Made by a program: the position numbers and the translations under genes. Shown one piece after another: positions 36,094 to 47,757 of a DNA stretch of 64,000 nt. Source of the stretch: Vitellaria paradoxa (lineage: Eukaryota > Streptophyta > Magnoliopsida > Ericales > Sapotaceae); contig CM034240.1 in NCBI GenBank assembly GCA_019916065.1, positions 40,388,561-40,452,560 on the forward strand. The letters run 5' to 3'. A model generated the notes under the pieces. The model saw only the letters and a list, made by a program, of their open reading frames with translations, did not search any database and was not told the DNA's origin. Numbering within the stretch: position 1 is the stretch's first letter; each line of letters starts with the position of its first letter.

Positions 36094-36410
36094 GGCGTCA
36101 TTTGCTATACTTATTTTGAGCCCATTTCCACTTTTCATTTTGCATATTTGAAAATAAAAAAGATAGTTCAAAACACATTTGGTCACTTATATTTTCAAAA
36201 TCCGTTTTAAAAAGTAGAAAATGGGTTTACACATGAAATACAAAATGACAAAAAGTTATTTTGAACATTTTTAATTCAAAATAAGAAAAAATTTTAAAAC
36301 ACGGAAAATAGAAAATATCAAATTAAATGTATTTTTTATTTTCCGTGTTTATAAAAAAATAAATAACAAAAATAAAAAATAAAAGATAAAAATACAAAAT
36401 AAATGCCACC
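36094..36410. mobile_element. MITE of the GGYGTCATTTGG family (copy 3), TAA target duplication
   Basis: GGCGTCATTTGC and AAATGCCACC form the inverted ends. TAA is duplicated at 36091-36093 and 36411-36413, as expected for Tourist/PIF-Harbinger MITEs. 317 bp. This copy best defines the family boundaries. Confidence 0.85.
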
Positions 36411-37394
36411 TAAATTACTCTTGTTCAGGAAATCTTAATGATTTTCACCTTTGCAATATTTAATAAGGGATGATACCTGGACATTGATAATTCCCCAATT
36501 CTTAATTTTTTTTTAACAGTTACTGATTGTTATGTTTTGATTATAATTTCAATATGTAATCATAGTCAAGGAATTTCAAATTACACAAACTTCCTTTTTT
36601 GTTAATTACAAATATTTTTTAAATCCCATTTCCATACATTTTTCAAAAATTTGATATATACTGAATATAGTTGGTGCAAGTTTTATGGTTTCTTTGGTCC
36701 TATCGTTTGAAAAATGAAACCAAGGACAAAATTACCAAATTTCAGAAGGCAGAAAATTGAACTCAAAATTAAACAGTGACAAATATACTTCTTCCTGAAG
36801 CCATGTATTTTCCATTCCTTATTATGATGCCGACTCTCTCTTTTTTTTTTTTTTCTTTCTTCAGTTCCTCTAGTTGGAAGTATTTTTTTATTTATTTTAT
36901 GAAATTGCATAAGAATTTATTAAATAAAAAAATCAAATTTTAATAAAAAAAATATACATAAAATGAAAAAAGTAGTTGGTATACCACATTTATGTATATG
37001 ACTTGACATCCACCAAAAAGAAAATATAAATTACTTTTCCTAAGTTATTATTTTCACGTAGTATTGAACTTATAATACTATTAATATGTATATATATATA
37101 TATATATATGATTTTTAATGTTATTTTTTGGCCAAGATAAAGAAAGTGCAGTTTTGATCAAAATTGGTGGGGCAGCTATGTCTGATCATAAGGAAAATTT
37201 CGATTTGGACTATACCATCTATAGTCGTCAATTGACACTTTTAACTATGTATATATATATATATTTGAGTGGGTCACACGTCTATATGCCTTACCATCAT
37301 AGAGAAAAATCAGTGCAAGAGGATTGTTAATTTGGTCCAGCGCTCAAACTCAGAAAAACATTAGCTTGATATTTGATACACCTAGCATTTTTTT

Positions 37395-37431
37395 AACATT
37401 TGTATATATAAATTACCAAAAAAAAAACATT

Positions 37432-37441
<10 letters not shown>
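37395..37441 (+). mobile_element. 15-bp poly(A) micro-insertion with 16-bp target duplication
   Basis: AACATTTGTATATATA (37395-37410) and AACATTTATATATATA (37426-37441) differ at one base and flank the insert AATTACCAAAAAAAA. Confidence 0.6.
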
Positions 37442-37464
<23 letters not shown>

Positions 37465-38404
37465 CAAATGGTGGGAACCACACACCCTTACGTCAAGAAG
37501 TTGTAAAATATATATATACAATAAAATTAAGGAATACGTTTAGCGCACTGAAAAACGTTAAAAAATTTTTAAAATATTTAAAAACCTCTAAAAGTTATTT
37601 ACTTTTTATTTCACTATACGAAATATTAATTCACAAATTGTTTCATTTTATCTCACTTGTTATCACATCAGACACTCCCTAAAGTACTATGAGTATTTTA
37701 GTAATTTTACCTTTAAAATAAAGGGGATTTATTGTGTGCATCGGACATTTTATATAATAAAACATAATAGTTTTTGAAAATATTTCTCGCATAAACTAAA
37801 TCTAACGGTTATGTTTTTTTTTTATTTAACGATTGAGATCATTTTATATTGTTAACTTTCGGTTCAATTTAATTTTAGTAAACTCCATTATCAACTATCT
37901 CACAAAACGGTTTGAATATTTTAAATTTCACTACATTTCAAGGGTAGAGATTATATGCAAATCAAAACTGTCAACTTAAATTATGCCAAACTTATGGTTT
38001 CTATGAATTTTTTTTTTTTTTTTTGGATAACCCATAACTCTCACCGTTTATTACAACTCTCAATGAACCGCATAGTCGATAGATAAATACGAAAATGTAC
38101 ATTACCCCTCGCGCACATCCAGCTTGAACATGCCACATGTCATTAATTTTTTTTAAATATATAATAATGACAAGTTTATATTCAAATAAATAAAACCTCT
38201 AAAATCATAATATATATACAAAAGTCATTTATTTCTTTTGCCGTATTTCCATTGTCTTTATATCCTTGTTATTATTTGTTTTAATTATTACATTTAAGTC
38301 TGCATTTTTATGTTTTCAAATAAATATTTTTATATATTTATATTTACATCCATATCCGTATTCATATTTTTTAAATTGACATACAAGCGCTAACTTGTAT
38401 TTAC

Positions 38405-38520
38405 TGCCATGGTTAATGACACAAACAGCACTTAAAAGAGACAACCAGCACCAAACTGCTGATTTAGCCACCTGCTGCTATATTAATGGCTGATTCTGGT
38501 TAATGACACAAACAGCACAT
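38405..38520 (+). repeat. Direct repeat GGTTAATGACACAAACAGCA, ~90 bp apart
   Basis: This 20-bp phrase occurs at about 38410 and 38499. The stretch between (CCAGCACCAAACTGCTGATTT) also recurs near 39900, so the block belongs to the dispersed repeat seen there. Confidence 0.7.
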
Positions 38521-39265
38521 GAATTATAATAAAAAATATAGATAATTAATATAAAAATAATTATTATAAAAAATAATCGTTAGCCTACCTGAATACTTAA
38601 ATTTAAAAAAAAAAATATTACGGAGACTACTTTATTATAGTAAAAATAAAAATATTTTAATAAATTGATTGAACTAAATTTTTATTTAAAACGTAAACAA
38701 TTACAAATTGAATTTCTTTAAAAAAATTCTACTTATAACACGTAAGTTATTTCATATTATAAATTTTAAGATTAAATTATTTTCTTCGAAATGTTTTAAA
38801 AAGTATTTTTTATTATAAAAATTAAATTATAATGATAAATTTGATTGGCGTCGTCAAATCCATATAGTTGATCTCACCTAGTGGGAAAATGCTTGATTTG
38901 GTTTAATTTGGTATAATGACAAATTACTTTTTAAATATTTTAATAAACAAACAGACATTATTACTTGAATTAATTTTTATTATAATATTTTAAATTATGT
39001 TGTTAAATTATATTTTTAAATATTTCAAAAATATTTATCTGAAAATATTTTTAAAATATATTGATAACTGAGTTTTCATTATAATATTTTAAATCATACT
39101 AATAAATTTTATTTCTATATATTTTAATATCAATACAATTAATATATCACCCAATAACTCAAAAATATTTTATCATATTAATTATCAAAAATTTTTTAAT
39201 AACAATTCAAGTAACAATTGTTATAAAATTTAAAAAATAATTTATCAGTATAATTTATTTTTTAT

Positions 39266-39945
39266 AACAGAAAATATTTTTTTATATAAGTTCAATGAGA
39301 CATATGTAGATATTCTAATTTTTACAATAGTTAAATTTTTATTATAATATTTTAAATTATATTGATAAATTTTATTTTTAAATATTTAATAATCAATATA
39401 ATTAATATATTATCTAATAACTTAAAAATATTTTTATTATTTGAACCACGTTCTTATAAGAATAAAATAAAATTATTGAGTTAATCGACGTTGAAAGTTG
39501 TGTTTTGGAAATAAAATTGGTAGTCGAGTTTATTTGACTTTTTTTAAAATAACTAAATTTACTATCTTATATTTTAAACTTGTTTTAAACATTAAACGGT
39601 AAAAATATTAAATTAACAAAAAGTTAAAAAATAGGTACTAAAAAACTAGTATTTTTCTCTTGCTAAATATAAAAAAACTAATATTTTAGTCATTATTTAG
39701 TAGTTAACTTAAAAACAAAATTATTTTTTTTTTGTCCAAACTCAATCTTATTCGCGAGTTTTAAATCAAGCTGAAAAAAAAAAAAAAAGAATGGCGCCCG
39801 GTTTGAGCCAAACAAAAAAGAAAATAAAAGAAAAAAAAAAAGTTAAAACGCGCGGCCGCTGGCGGCGGGCTAACATTGCGTGCTTCCTTAAAACAGACCA
39901 CCAGCCCCAAACTGCTGATTTGGCCACTTGCTGATTGTGGTTAAA
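39266..39945. repeat. Second copy of the 19.4-20.3 kb dispersed repeat
   Basis: It shows the same motif order as 19726-20345, including TTATTTGAACCACGTTCTT (about 39437) and the GC-rich end with GGCGGGCTAACATTG near 39866. Confidence 0.55.
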
Positions 39946-40199
39946 CTATCTACCCGAGCAATATTAAGTTTACAGCACTTTTTTTTAATATTATTTTATA
40001 ATATTTAAAATAAACTGATCATGACAGGTTATGACCAGTATAATATAAAATACATTAGTCATGACTCTTCATGACCAGTATAGTATAAAAAATGTATCAG
40101 AAAGAGAATATAAGAATCTCGGGTGACGTAATACACTGGTCCAAAACAGCATTATTTTTAACATTGTAAAATAATGTTAGAAAAAAATATTGTAACTTA

Positions 40200-40357
40200 G
40201 GCCTCGTTTGAGGCTCCAAAAAAAACCAAAAAACTTCAAAAAATTTCAAAAGTTTTCAAATTCCTTCCAATCATATTTTGCCACCTATCATTTTTACATC
40301 ACATCAATCCCATCCATTAGTTTTTTTTGATTTTTTTTTGGGACTCCAAACGCACCC
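40200..40357. mobile_element. Tourist-like MITE with TTA target duplication
   Basis: Left GGCCTCGTTTGAGGCTCC and right GGGACTCCAAACGCACCC are imperfect inverted repeats. TTA lies directly outside both ends (40197-40199 and 40358-40360). 158 bp; same family as 21856-22001. Confidence 0.85.
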
Positions 40358-40372
40358 TTAGTATTTTTCCTA

Positions 40373-40942
40373 TCTACTTATATACTATTAGAGGACAAAT
40401 TCATAAATTTGGTAAATTTTGTTTTTTTTTTTGTTGTAGTTTTATTTAATTATTTTTGTAGATTTTTTTTTCTTGGTCAAAATGTCTTTTAACTCCATAC
40501 AACTACCCACACTTCAATTGGATTAAAAAGAAATTTCTTTATAACTTTCACATAATTAAGTAATTTTACCTATTTATTTTTTTATCTTCCTTAAATGCTA
40601 TTTAACTACCTACTATTTTATAATTTTTTTTATTTTCTTTCTGTACTCCTTAATTATATATTATCTACTTAAATAATCTTAACATAATTACTTATTATTT
40701 ATTGCTTGAATCACTTTTATTAATTTCTTTATAATTAACAAATTAATTAATAGCACGCACAAAATTTTAAAATACAAATTTACAGTGTATTGTGTGTACA
40801 CTAATATCTAAAACATATATAAAAATAAAAAATAAGAGAAAAATTGAGTAAATATTCATAATTTGAAAAACTAAAATATTTTTCTTAATTATTAAGACCA
40901 AAAAAAAAAATCCGCGCATATTGCATATGCACTAACGTCTAG
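40373..40942 (+). mobile_element. Non-autonomous Helitron 1
   Basis: The 5' end TCTACTTATATACTATTA follows an A, and the 3' end is CTAG followed by T, as Helitrons insert between A and T. Ten bases before the end a hairpin can form (GCATAT-TGC-ATATGC). There are no inverted repeats or target duplication. 570 bp, no RepHel. A similar hairpin-like motif near 40780 suggests an older nested end. Confidence 0.7.
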
Positions 40943-41399
40943 TATTATTATAAGGCAAATCCATAAGTTTGGTGAAACTCTTTTTTTGGTGGGCCTCTTT
41001 TTTGGTAAAACTTTATTTATTTATTTTTCCATTAATGACCCCTTAAATACTAATAGCCACACAATTTAAAAGTAAAATTTTCCATCAATAACTACTCATA
41101 ATTTAAAAGTAGTGGATAAGTAATTTTTTAACTTTTATAAGTTATTTAAGTAATTTCACCTCTTTATTTTTTTTAATTAATTAATAATATACACATAATT
41201 TAGAATAAAAATTTATGTGCATTGTGTATGCACCGACATAAAATAAAATAAAATAAAATAAAAATAAAAATTCTTACACATTGTTTTAATAGGTTAATTA
41301 AAAAATTAAATAGATATTTATAATTTATAAAATTAAAATATTTTTATTCATTATTATGACAAAAAAATTCACACATATCGCGTGTGCATCGATGTCTAG
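40938..41399 (+). mobile_element. Non-autonomous Helitron 2, directly abutting Helitron 1
   Basis: It begins TCTAGTATTATTATAAGG at the 3' end of Helitron 1 and shares its CATAAGTTTGGTGAAAC-type 5' part. It ends CTAG at 41396-41399 before T, with a CACAC/GTGTG hairpin at about 41371-41387. The two are head to tail. Confidence 0.65.
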
Positions 41400-42258
41400 T
41401 GGTTGATTAAGACTTGACATAAACACCATTGTTTTAGGTATCGTTCGGAGAAAATACCAACTTTTGCTCCTTTTGTTGAGATAACAGTTTGCCAAAATAT
41501 CATTTTTGCTAAGTTGACTGAAGGTATAATAATCATTTCACTTTAATCTAACTTAAGTCAAAAAATTGTTAAAAATTTTTACTTGTTTTACTAAATAACA
41601 AAAGTTTCATCTACAATTTTTGTCAAAAATATTATCAAAAATTACTAAAAATTTAATTTCCAAACTGGCCTTAGTTTATGCAAAATAAATAAATCTTGTT
41701 ATATATTAATGGATGAAAGACTGTTCACCTGTCTTTTCAGCTTTAGGTGTTTAAAAATTAATAGGCCTTATATATAAACTCTTGAATTAAAAACAATATA
41801 AAATTTTATAAATATCTACAAACATAAATTATGAGACTGTAAAATTTAAATTTTTTACGCACTCTATTTACAAAGTATGAGATACTAATTTTTATGAATT
41901 TATATAAATTTATATAACTCCTAAATATACCGGTAATCTACTAAAATAATAGCTTTTTAAGGCGTGCATATATATATATATATATATAGTTGTAATTAAT
42001 ATATATAAGCTTTTCTTTTTTCATTTTTCAAAACAGTAATACTATATTATTAGAAAAGTATTAAAAATATAACTAAAATGGCATGGCAATGGCCAGCTAC
42101 TTTTTAATTGATGATGACTTGCATTATATATGCTGCTAATAAATAAGGGACACAAGTTTTACAAGAGAGAGGGAAAAAAATTACATTGCTTGAAATTCGG
42201 AAAGGAAATAATATTCTATTAAACAAAAAATTTATTAAAAATTATGTTAAAATGATGT

Positions 42259-42300
42259 AACAATAGTACGAGAACTACCAAAAAAAAACAATAGTACGAG
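42259..42300 (+). mobile_element. 14-bp poly(A) micro-insertion with 14-bp target duplication
   Basis: AACAATAGTACGAG at 42259-42272 is exactly repeated at 42287-42300. The insert between them is AACTACC plus seven A. Confidence 0.75.
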
Positions 42301-44858
42301 CGTAGTAAAAAAAATAATTTAATAAATTTATACTGATAAAGTAATAAACTCATAATTAAACATGTTTTATTATTCTGATAAAATATTTTGATAAATATTT
42401 CTTGATAGAATAGTTTACTCATTTGGAGGAAAAAAAGAAATAAACATTAATTACAAGATAATTTTTTACTTTGGCAAGAAATCCCCAATTAGCCTAAAGA
42501 TGAGAATTTGCCCATACGAAACCCAATCAAAGCTTGAACAGCTTCCAAAAAGCAGAAGTTTCGGGGAAAACCAACAAAACATCTCAATGTCCTGACACTG
42601 AAAAGGATAATTTCGAGGGAGCTGTGGGTTTAGATTCTCGTCACGGTTGCAATAATGAGTGTGTTTGGAATTGTATAAAAGTGTATAAAATAAAATAAAA
42701 TTATAAAAATAAATATTCGTAATTCGTGTAGTGAGTGAAGAATTTAAATTTTATTATTCGTAATTCATGTTTGTAGAATTTTATAAGATTTTATTTTATT
42801 TAGTAGAGCTTCCAAACGGAACCAAATGACTTTTTTTCCTTTTCTATTTTTGTGGAAAAAAAATTATGTTGTTTTTCAGAATTTTCAAATTTTTGTTCTT
42901 GTATATCATACCATATAATTATGCTTTGGAATGCACCTGAAAATATTTGAAATTAGGTCTTGTCATGTCGTACTTTTGAAGAATAATTGAAAGAGGAAGG
43001 AGGTAGGAACTCACGTGACTCGCGTGATCTATATGTGGCAGGATCAATAGCAGCGCGGTTTTCACTCAATTGGAAAAGAATATACACATTCTACAATTTT
43101 TAATACAAGAGGTGAAAACTATCGAAAAAGTTTTTAAAATTTTTAAAAATTTTTAAAATTCTTTAATATATTTTTTACTCTTCAAATTTTATAAAATTTT
43201 TATTAATTTATATATATCTACATATCTTAATAATTTTTTTTTTACAAATTTCAATATTTTTTTATAAATATCAATAATATTTCACAAACTCCAGTAATTT
43301 TTTACAAATTCTAAAAACTTTTCAACAATTTTTAATAAATTTTGAGATCAACCATACCGATGGATCTAAAAAAATCGTTCGAACAATTTTTTTTTTCTAA
43401 AAAATTGAAGTAAAAGTTAAAAAATTTTACTATTTATTTTTAAGAAACGCAATTTAGTGGTTGCGCACTAATGCCAAAAAATTACCCAAATTATATTTTC
43501 GTTGTTTTTCGTCATTCCAAGTGCATCCATATTGCGATAGTGTTGTTATCTTCCAACTACTCGTTAAGTGACTAATGGTGCCTTTAGTGTAAAAAAAGTG
43601 AAATTTTTTGTTGTATTATCACGTGTATTTTTAGAAAAAAAAAGTTATATATTTGATAAAAAATTTTAAAATTTGAAAAAAGTTAAAAAAATACGTTTGG
43701 CAAATTTTAGTAAAAAATTTAATAAAAATTGGTTATTAGTGAAAAATTGAAAAAAGATGGTGTGAAGCAAAGTGCCCCCAAATATGCATACAAGTAATGA
43801 GAAGATATAAATCTAAATAAAATATTCACGAGTCACTCAAGTTAGGTTCCTAATTCGAGTAAGATGTGTGTAAAAGAATCTCTACTTTACCCACATGATT
43901 CGTTGTGAATTGTAATAAATCGTTAAGATTTTCAAGTTACCAGAAAATAAGGTGGCAATGGGCTATTTGCTTCTTTCATGATGGTCAAAATTATTATAAA
44001 TATTTTATAATTAAAAATTAAAAATATAAATATTTAAAATATTATTATAAATATCTTATAATTTATAGTTAAAAAATTTAAAATATAAATGTTAACTTTA
44101 GATGTGTTTGGAATGATAAAAAGTAAGATAAAGTAAAATAAGTGATAGGTTCATAATTCATATAGTGAAATAAAAAATAAATAAATTTTAGACCATTTTA
44201 GAGATTTTCAAAAATTTTCAAGAGTTTATAGCAAACTAGACATAGCTTATTTTATTTAATTTTATTGTGACTACTTTAAGTATTTATTCGTCTTTTTATA
44301 TTGTATTATTATTTTTTTTAATTTTGCGCATATATATATACAAATATATTTTATGTAGTGCACGTATCATCAAAGATTATTTTTTCTCGCTTTTATGTGA
44401 GGATAAAGGGTTAGTCATTTTGTTCCATGCGCTGTTTCACTTCATATATATATATATATATATATAATATACACATAGTGCAAGTCACTTTGTTCCCACC
44501 CTTTTTCGCATAAAAGTAATTCATTTTTCCAATTCTGTCTTCACAATTCAAAGAACACTTAGCGGCTATGGATCAAGAGGAGGGCTCCGAAGGGGTTCCT
44601 GATGAATTTCCTCTTATTCCAGGCCCCGAAAGTGGATTCAGAGGAGTGGTAGACAAAGAAAGCTTTGATGAATCAAACACCTGTAGTTCAGAGCTGAAAA
44701 AACAAGTGGAGCTAGCAGGACCGTTGATTATGGTTGGTTTTTTGCAGTACGGTGTACAGATGATATCAGTTATTTTCATAGGCCATCTCGGAGAGCTCTC
44801 ACTTTCCAGTGCAACTATGGCTACTTCATTTGCTGGGGTCACTGGTTACTATGTCATT

Positions 44859-46494
44859 GTAAGCCCTCATTCATATTCTTAATTACAACATTTCTCACCC
44901 AATTCGTTGTGCATCTATTTGGAGGTTCTAGGTTCGATTGTAGAAAATTAGACCTTAAGCCATTTTTTATTCTTTTTTTTTTTTCTTACCACATAAGTGT
45001 TATGTGTATTTTTTTAGGATTTATAAATTTTATCACAAAATAAAAATCAGATTAATAATGTGCTTATAGCAATTTTAAAACTAATTGAATGGGTAAATTA
45101 CTGAGTTTATTAATTTAAATTGACAGGCTAGTTGCTGCATCATTAGTTAATGTTTATAAAGTCTTTTGAAGTAAAGCATTACATTTGGATGAATATCCGG
45201 CTAGCTACAAGTACAAGTGGATCTAATGGACTCAACCCCTAACTTAAAAGCACATCGGTGCAAATTGTTGGCATGCAGTATTACTAGGATGACAATTTGC
45301 TAAAACTATTCAAGGGCGTTTGGAGTCACAAAATATAATAAAATTTGATAAAAATTATGAATTTATAATTTGTGTACTGAAATAAAAATAAATTATTTTT
45401 AGAAATCTTTAGTATTTTCAACGATTTTCAGGATATTTTAGAGCTCCAAATGGAGATTCCAACTTGTTTACATCTAATTAATTGCAGCAACTAGTTAGTA
45501 AGTTTGGTCCTTAGTTAACATAATTTATAGTTTGATTTCAAAACAAGAAAAATGTTATTCTACCATTAAAAAAAAATTACAAACTTAAGGTGACAATGAC
45601 AATTTTGCCATAAAAAAAATATCTTGATGGAATTGTGTTAGGCATGTAAAATGAGTCGGTCAATCCGATCCTAACCCAAAATATGGATCATTCCAATCCG
45701 ATTTGACCTTGATCTTGACCCTAGTTGACCTCGAAAAAAATTGGATAAGATCAGGTCGGATTAGACAAATCCAATCCTAACTCATTAACCTTGTGTATTT
45801 TTTAATATTTTTAAATATATTAAAAAATGAAGATAATTTAGTTATCCAGTTGGTATTAAAAGAAATTAATGTAATTTTAATTGCATTTAAATTTTTAATT
45901 GTAATAAAAAATTTCTATTTACAAAAATAACATAAAAATAAAAAAAAATTTACAACTTACAAATAAAATTAGAATCACTTAATAAATAATTTTTATTAAT
46001 AAATAAATAATTAAATTTTAATCAATTGATTATTAATAAATAAATAATTTCAGTAGTTATTGCTAATTTATTGAAAAGGGCAATGGGGTTTTGGTTCCCC
46101 CCCCCCCCCCGCGGGGGGGTGAGGTTGGGTTATGAGTGCGTGGGATGAGGGAGGGAGGCGGGGGGTGGCGTTGGGACGGGGTCGTGGGCCCAAAAGACAA
46201 GGAGGGGGGGAAAATTGAAAACTGGTAGTCTGCAGGTGCAGATGGACGGCGGTGGGAACAGGCCGTCGCGGGGGTGGGGTGAGTCGGGTCGGGGTGGCAT
46301 AAGCCCGGACCCTAAGGGTGCAGGGCAGACGGGGGTAGGGCCGTACGAAAGAACGGGTCACGTCAGTTTAAAATCGGGTCTAACAAGTCGATCGAACCTA
46401 TTTTACATTCTTGGTTGGTAAGTAACACTATGCAATCAGAGAGAGATTTTTAACTACAAAATGGGAACTCAAATACTTAATTGTGATCGATCAG
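44859..46494 (+). other. Intron 1 of MATE B
   Basis: A 1.6-kb intron. The right half is a GC-rich insertion (45646-46406). The left half is AT-rich and includes a MITE-like segment starting GGGCGTTTGGAGTCAC near 45314. Confidence 0.8.
45646..46406. mobile_element. Probable transposon insertion with GC-rich core
   Basis: The left end GTAAAATGAGTCGGTC and the inverted right end GTAAAATAGGTTCGATC match imperfectly. The interior has an AT-rich half and a very G-rich half (about 46070-46380) with runs of C14 and G7 and repeated GGGTCGGG-type phrases. No target duplication was seen. The small open frames in the G-rich part are repeat shadows. Confidence 0.45.
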
Positions 46495-47288
46495 CTGGGA
46501 ATGGCCAGTGCACTAGATACATTCTTTGGACAAGCCCATGGAGCAGAGTAATACCAGATGCTGGGAATACACATGCAGAGAGCAGCGCTGGTCCTCCTCC
46601 TAACTTGTGTTCCAATAGCATTCACCTGGAACTTCACAGCCTATTTCTTCACCCTCTGCGGGCAAGATCCCGAAATTTCCACACAATCGGGGAGATACGC
46701 GCGGTGGTTGATTCCCAGCATTTTCCCTTACGGCATTCTTCAGTGTCAGGTCAGATTCCTGCAGGCTCAGAGCAACACGAAGCCATTGATCATAAGCACC
46801 GTGGTGACGACTACATTTCACGTCCTAACGGCTTGGACTTTGGTGTTTAGAGTTGGGTTGGGCAACAGAGGGGCTGCCCTCTCGATCGCAGTCTCCTATT
46901 GGATCAATGTGTTGATTTTGGCAGTTTACATACAGTTTTCGGCAGCCTGTAAGAAAACCTGGAAGGGGTTCTCTAAGGAGGCTGTGCAAGATCTCGTCGG
47001 TTACCTCTCGCTGGCTATTCCTTCCGCTTTCATGATCTGGTATGTATATCTTGAACCTTTCCTGTGTACTGGTGAATGCGTGGCCCTCTCTAAATATTAA
47101 TTTCTAGAGTTTAATTGCATTTGTTTTTCTTGTATCTACGAAATGAATCAGCTTGGAATACTGGGCGTACGAGTTTTTGGTTCTCATGTCTGGTCTTCTG
47201 CCTAATCCCAAGCTTGAAACATCAATGATGGCAATCAGGTTCGCATTTGCATCAGTAATAGTTGAATTTGAAAACCAGTGTGATAACT

Positions 47289-47757
47289 CGTAACTCCTCC
47301 CAAGACCAGAGTAGGATTTTTTTCTTTTAGGGGGGGGGGGGGGGGGATGGATTAGATATTAAGTTGGGTCATGGCCAAATATTAAACTGGGGTTGGAATT
47401 TTCTTTGCATTGGGCTATAAGCTAGGTATTTAACTAGGTTTTGCTGAATATTAAATTTGGGTTATGGACAATTAGGCTAAATGTTAAATACTATTACTAT
47501 TAAAAAAAATTTAAGTCAAAATTTTATCTGAGTTATAGCTTACCTGACCCCCCACACAACTTTGTCTCTGACTCCTCCAATCCTAAGAATAACTTAACTG
47601 GTAAGATTTTGAGTTTGCTCTTTAGTGATCATTAGTTCGAGAACTCTCAAGCCTACTGAAGGTTACTCATTAATTTTAGGACCTTGGAAATTAGAAAGCT
47701 AAATTGAACACCCTGATTCATCCCCAAAAAAAAAAAAAAAAAACCCGTAACTCCTCC
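47289..47757 (+). mobile_element. A-tailed retroposon in MATE B intron 3 with 12-bp direct repeats
   Basis: CGTAACTCCTCC at 47289-47300 is exactly repeated at 47746-47757. Between them is a 445-bp insert ending in A18 and CC. Its right third (about 47580-47743) has SINE-like A-box (AACTTAACTGGTAAGA) and B-box (TAGTTCGAGAAC) sequences. A G15 run lies near 47330. It could be one long element or a SINE within a larger insertion (ACTCCTCCA also occurs at 47571). Confidence 0.6.

Larger units (their letters stand above)
35182..44567. other. Spacer between MATE A and MATE B
   Basis: About 9.4 kb without a gene. It has the 3' UTR of A, a GT/GA microsatellite, several MITEs, micro-insertions, a copy of the 19.4-20.3 kb dispersed repeat, two Helitrons and many (TA)n runs. 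The rest of 41.4-44.5 kb is AT-rich, with MITE-like fragments starting GTGTTTGGAAT near 42656 and 44103 and a fragment of the 51666 MITE family at about 43110-43500. Confidence 0.7.

Noticed and set aside
46068..46361. Antisense Pro/Arg-rich frame in MATE B intron 1
   Set aside because: Produced by the G-rich repeat island; no conserved motif and it lies within an intronic insertion.
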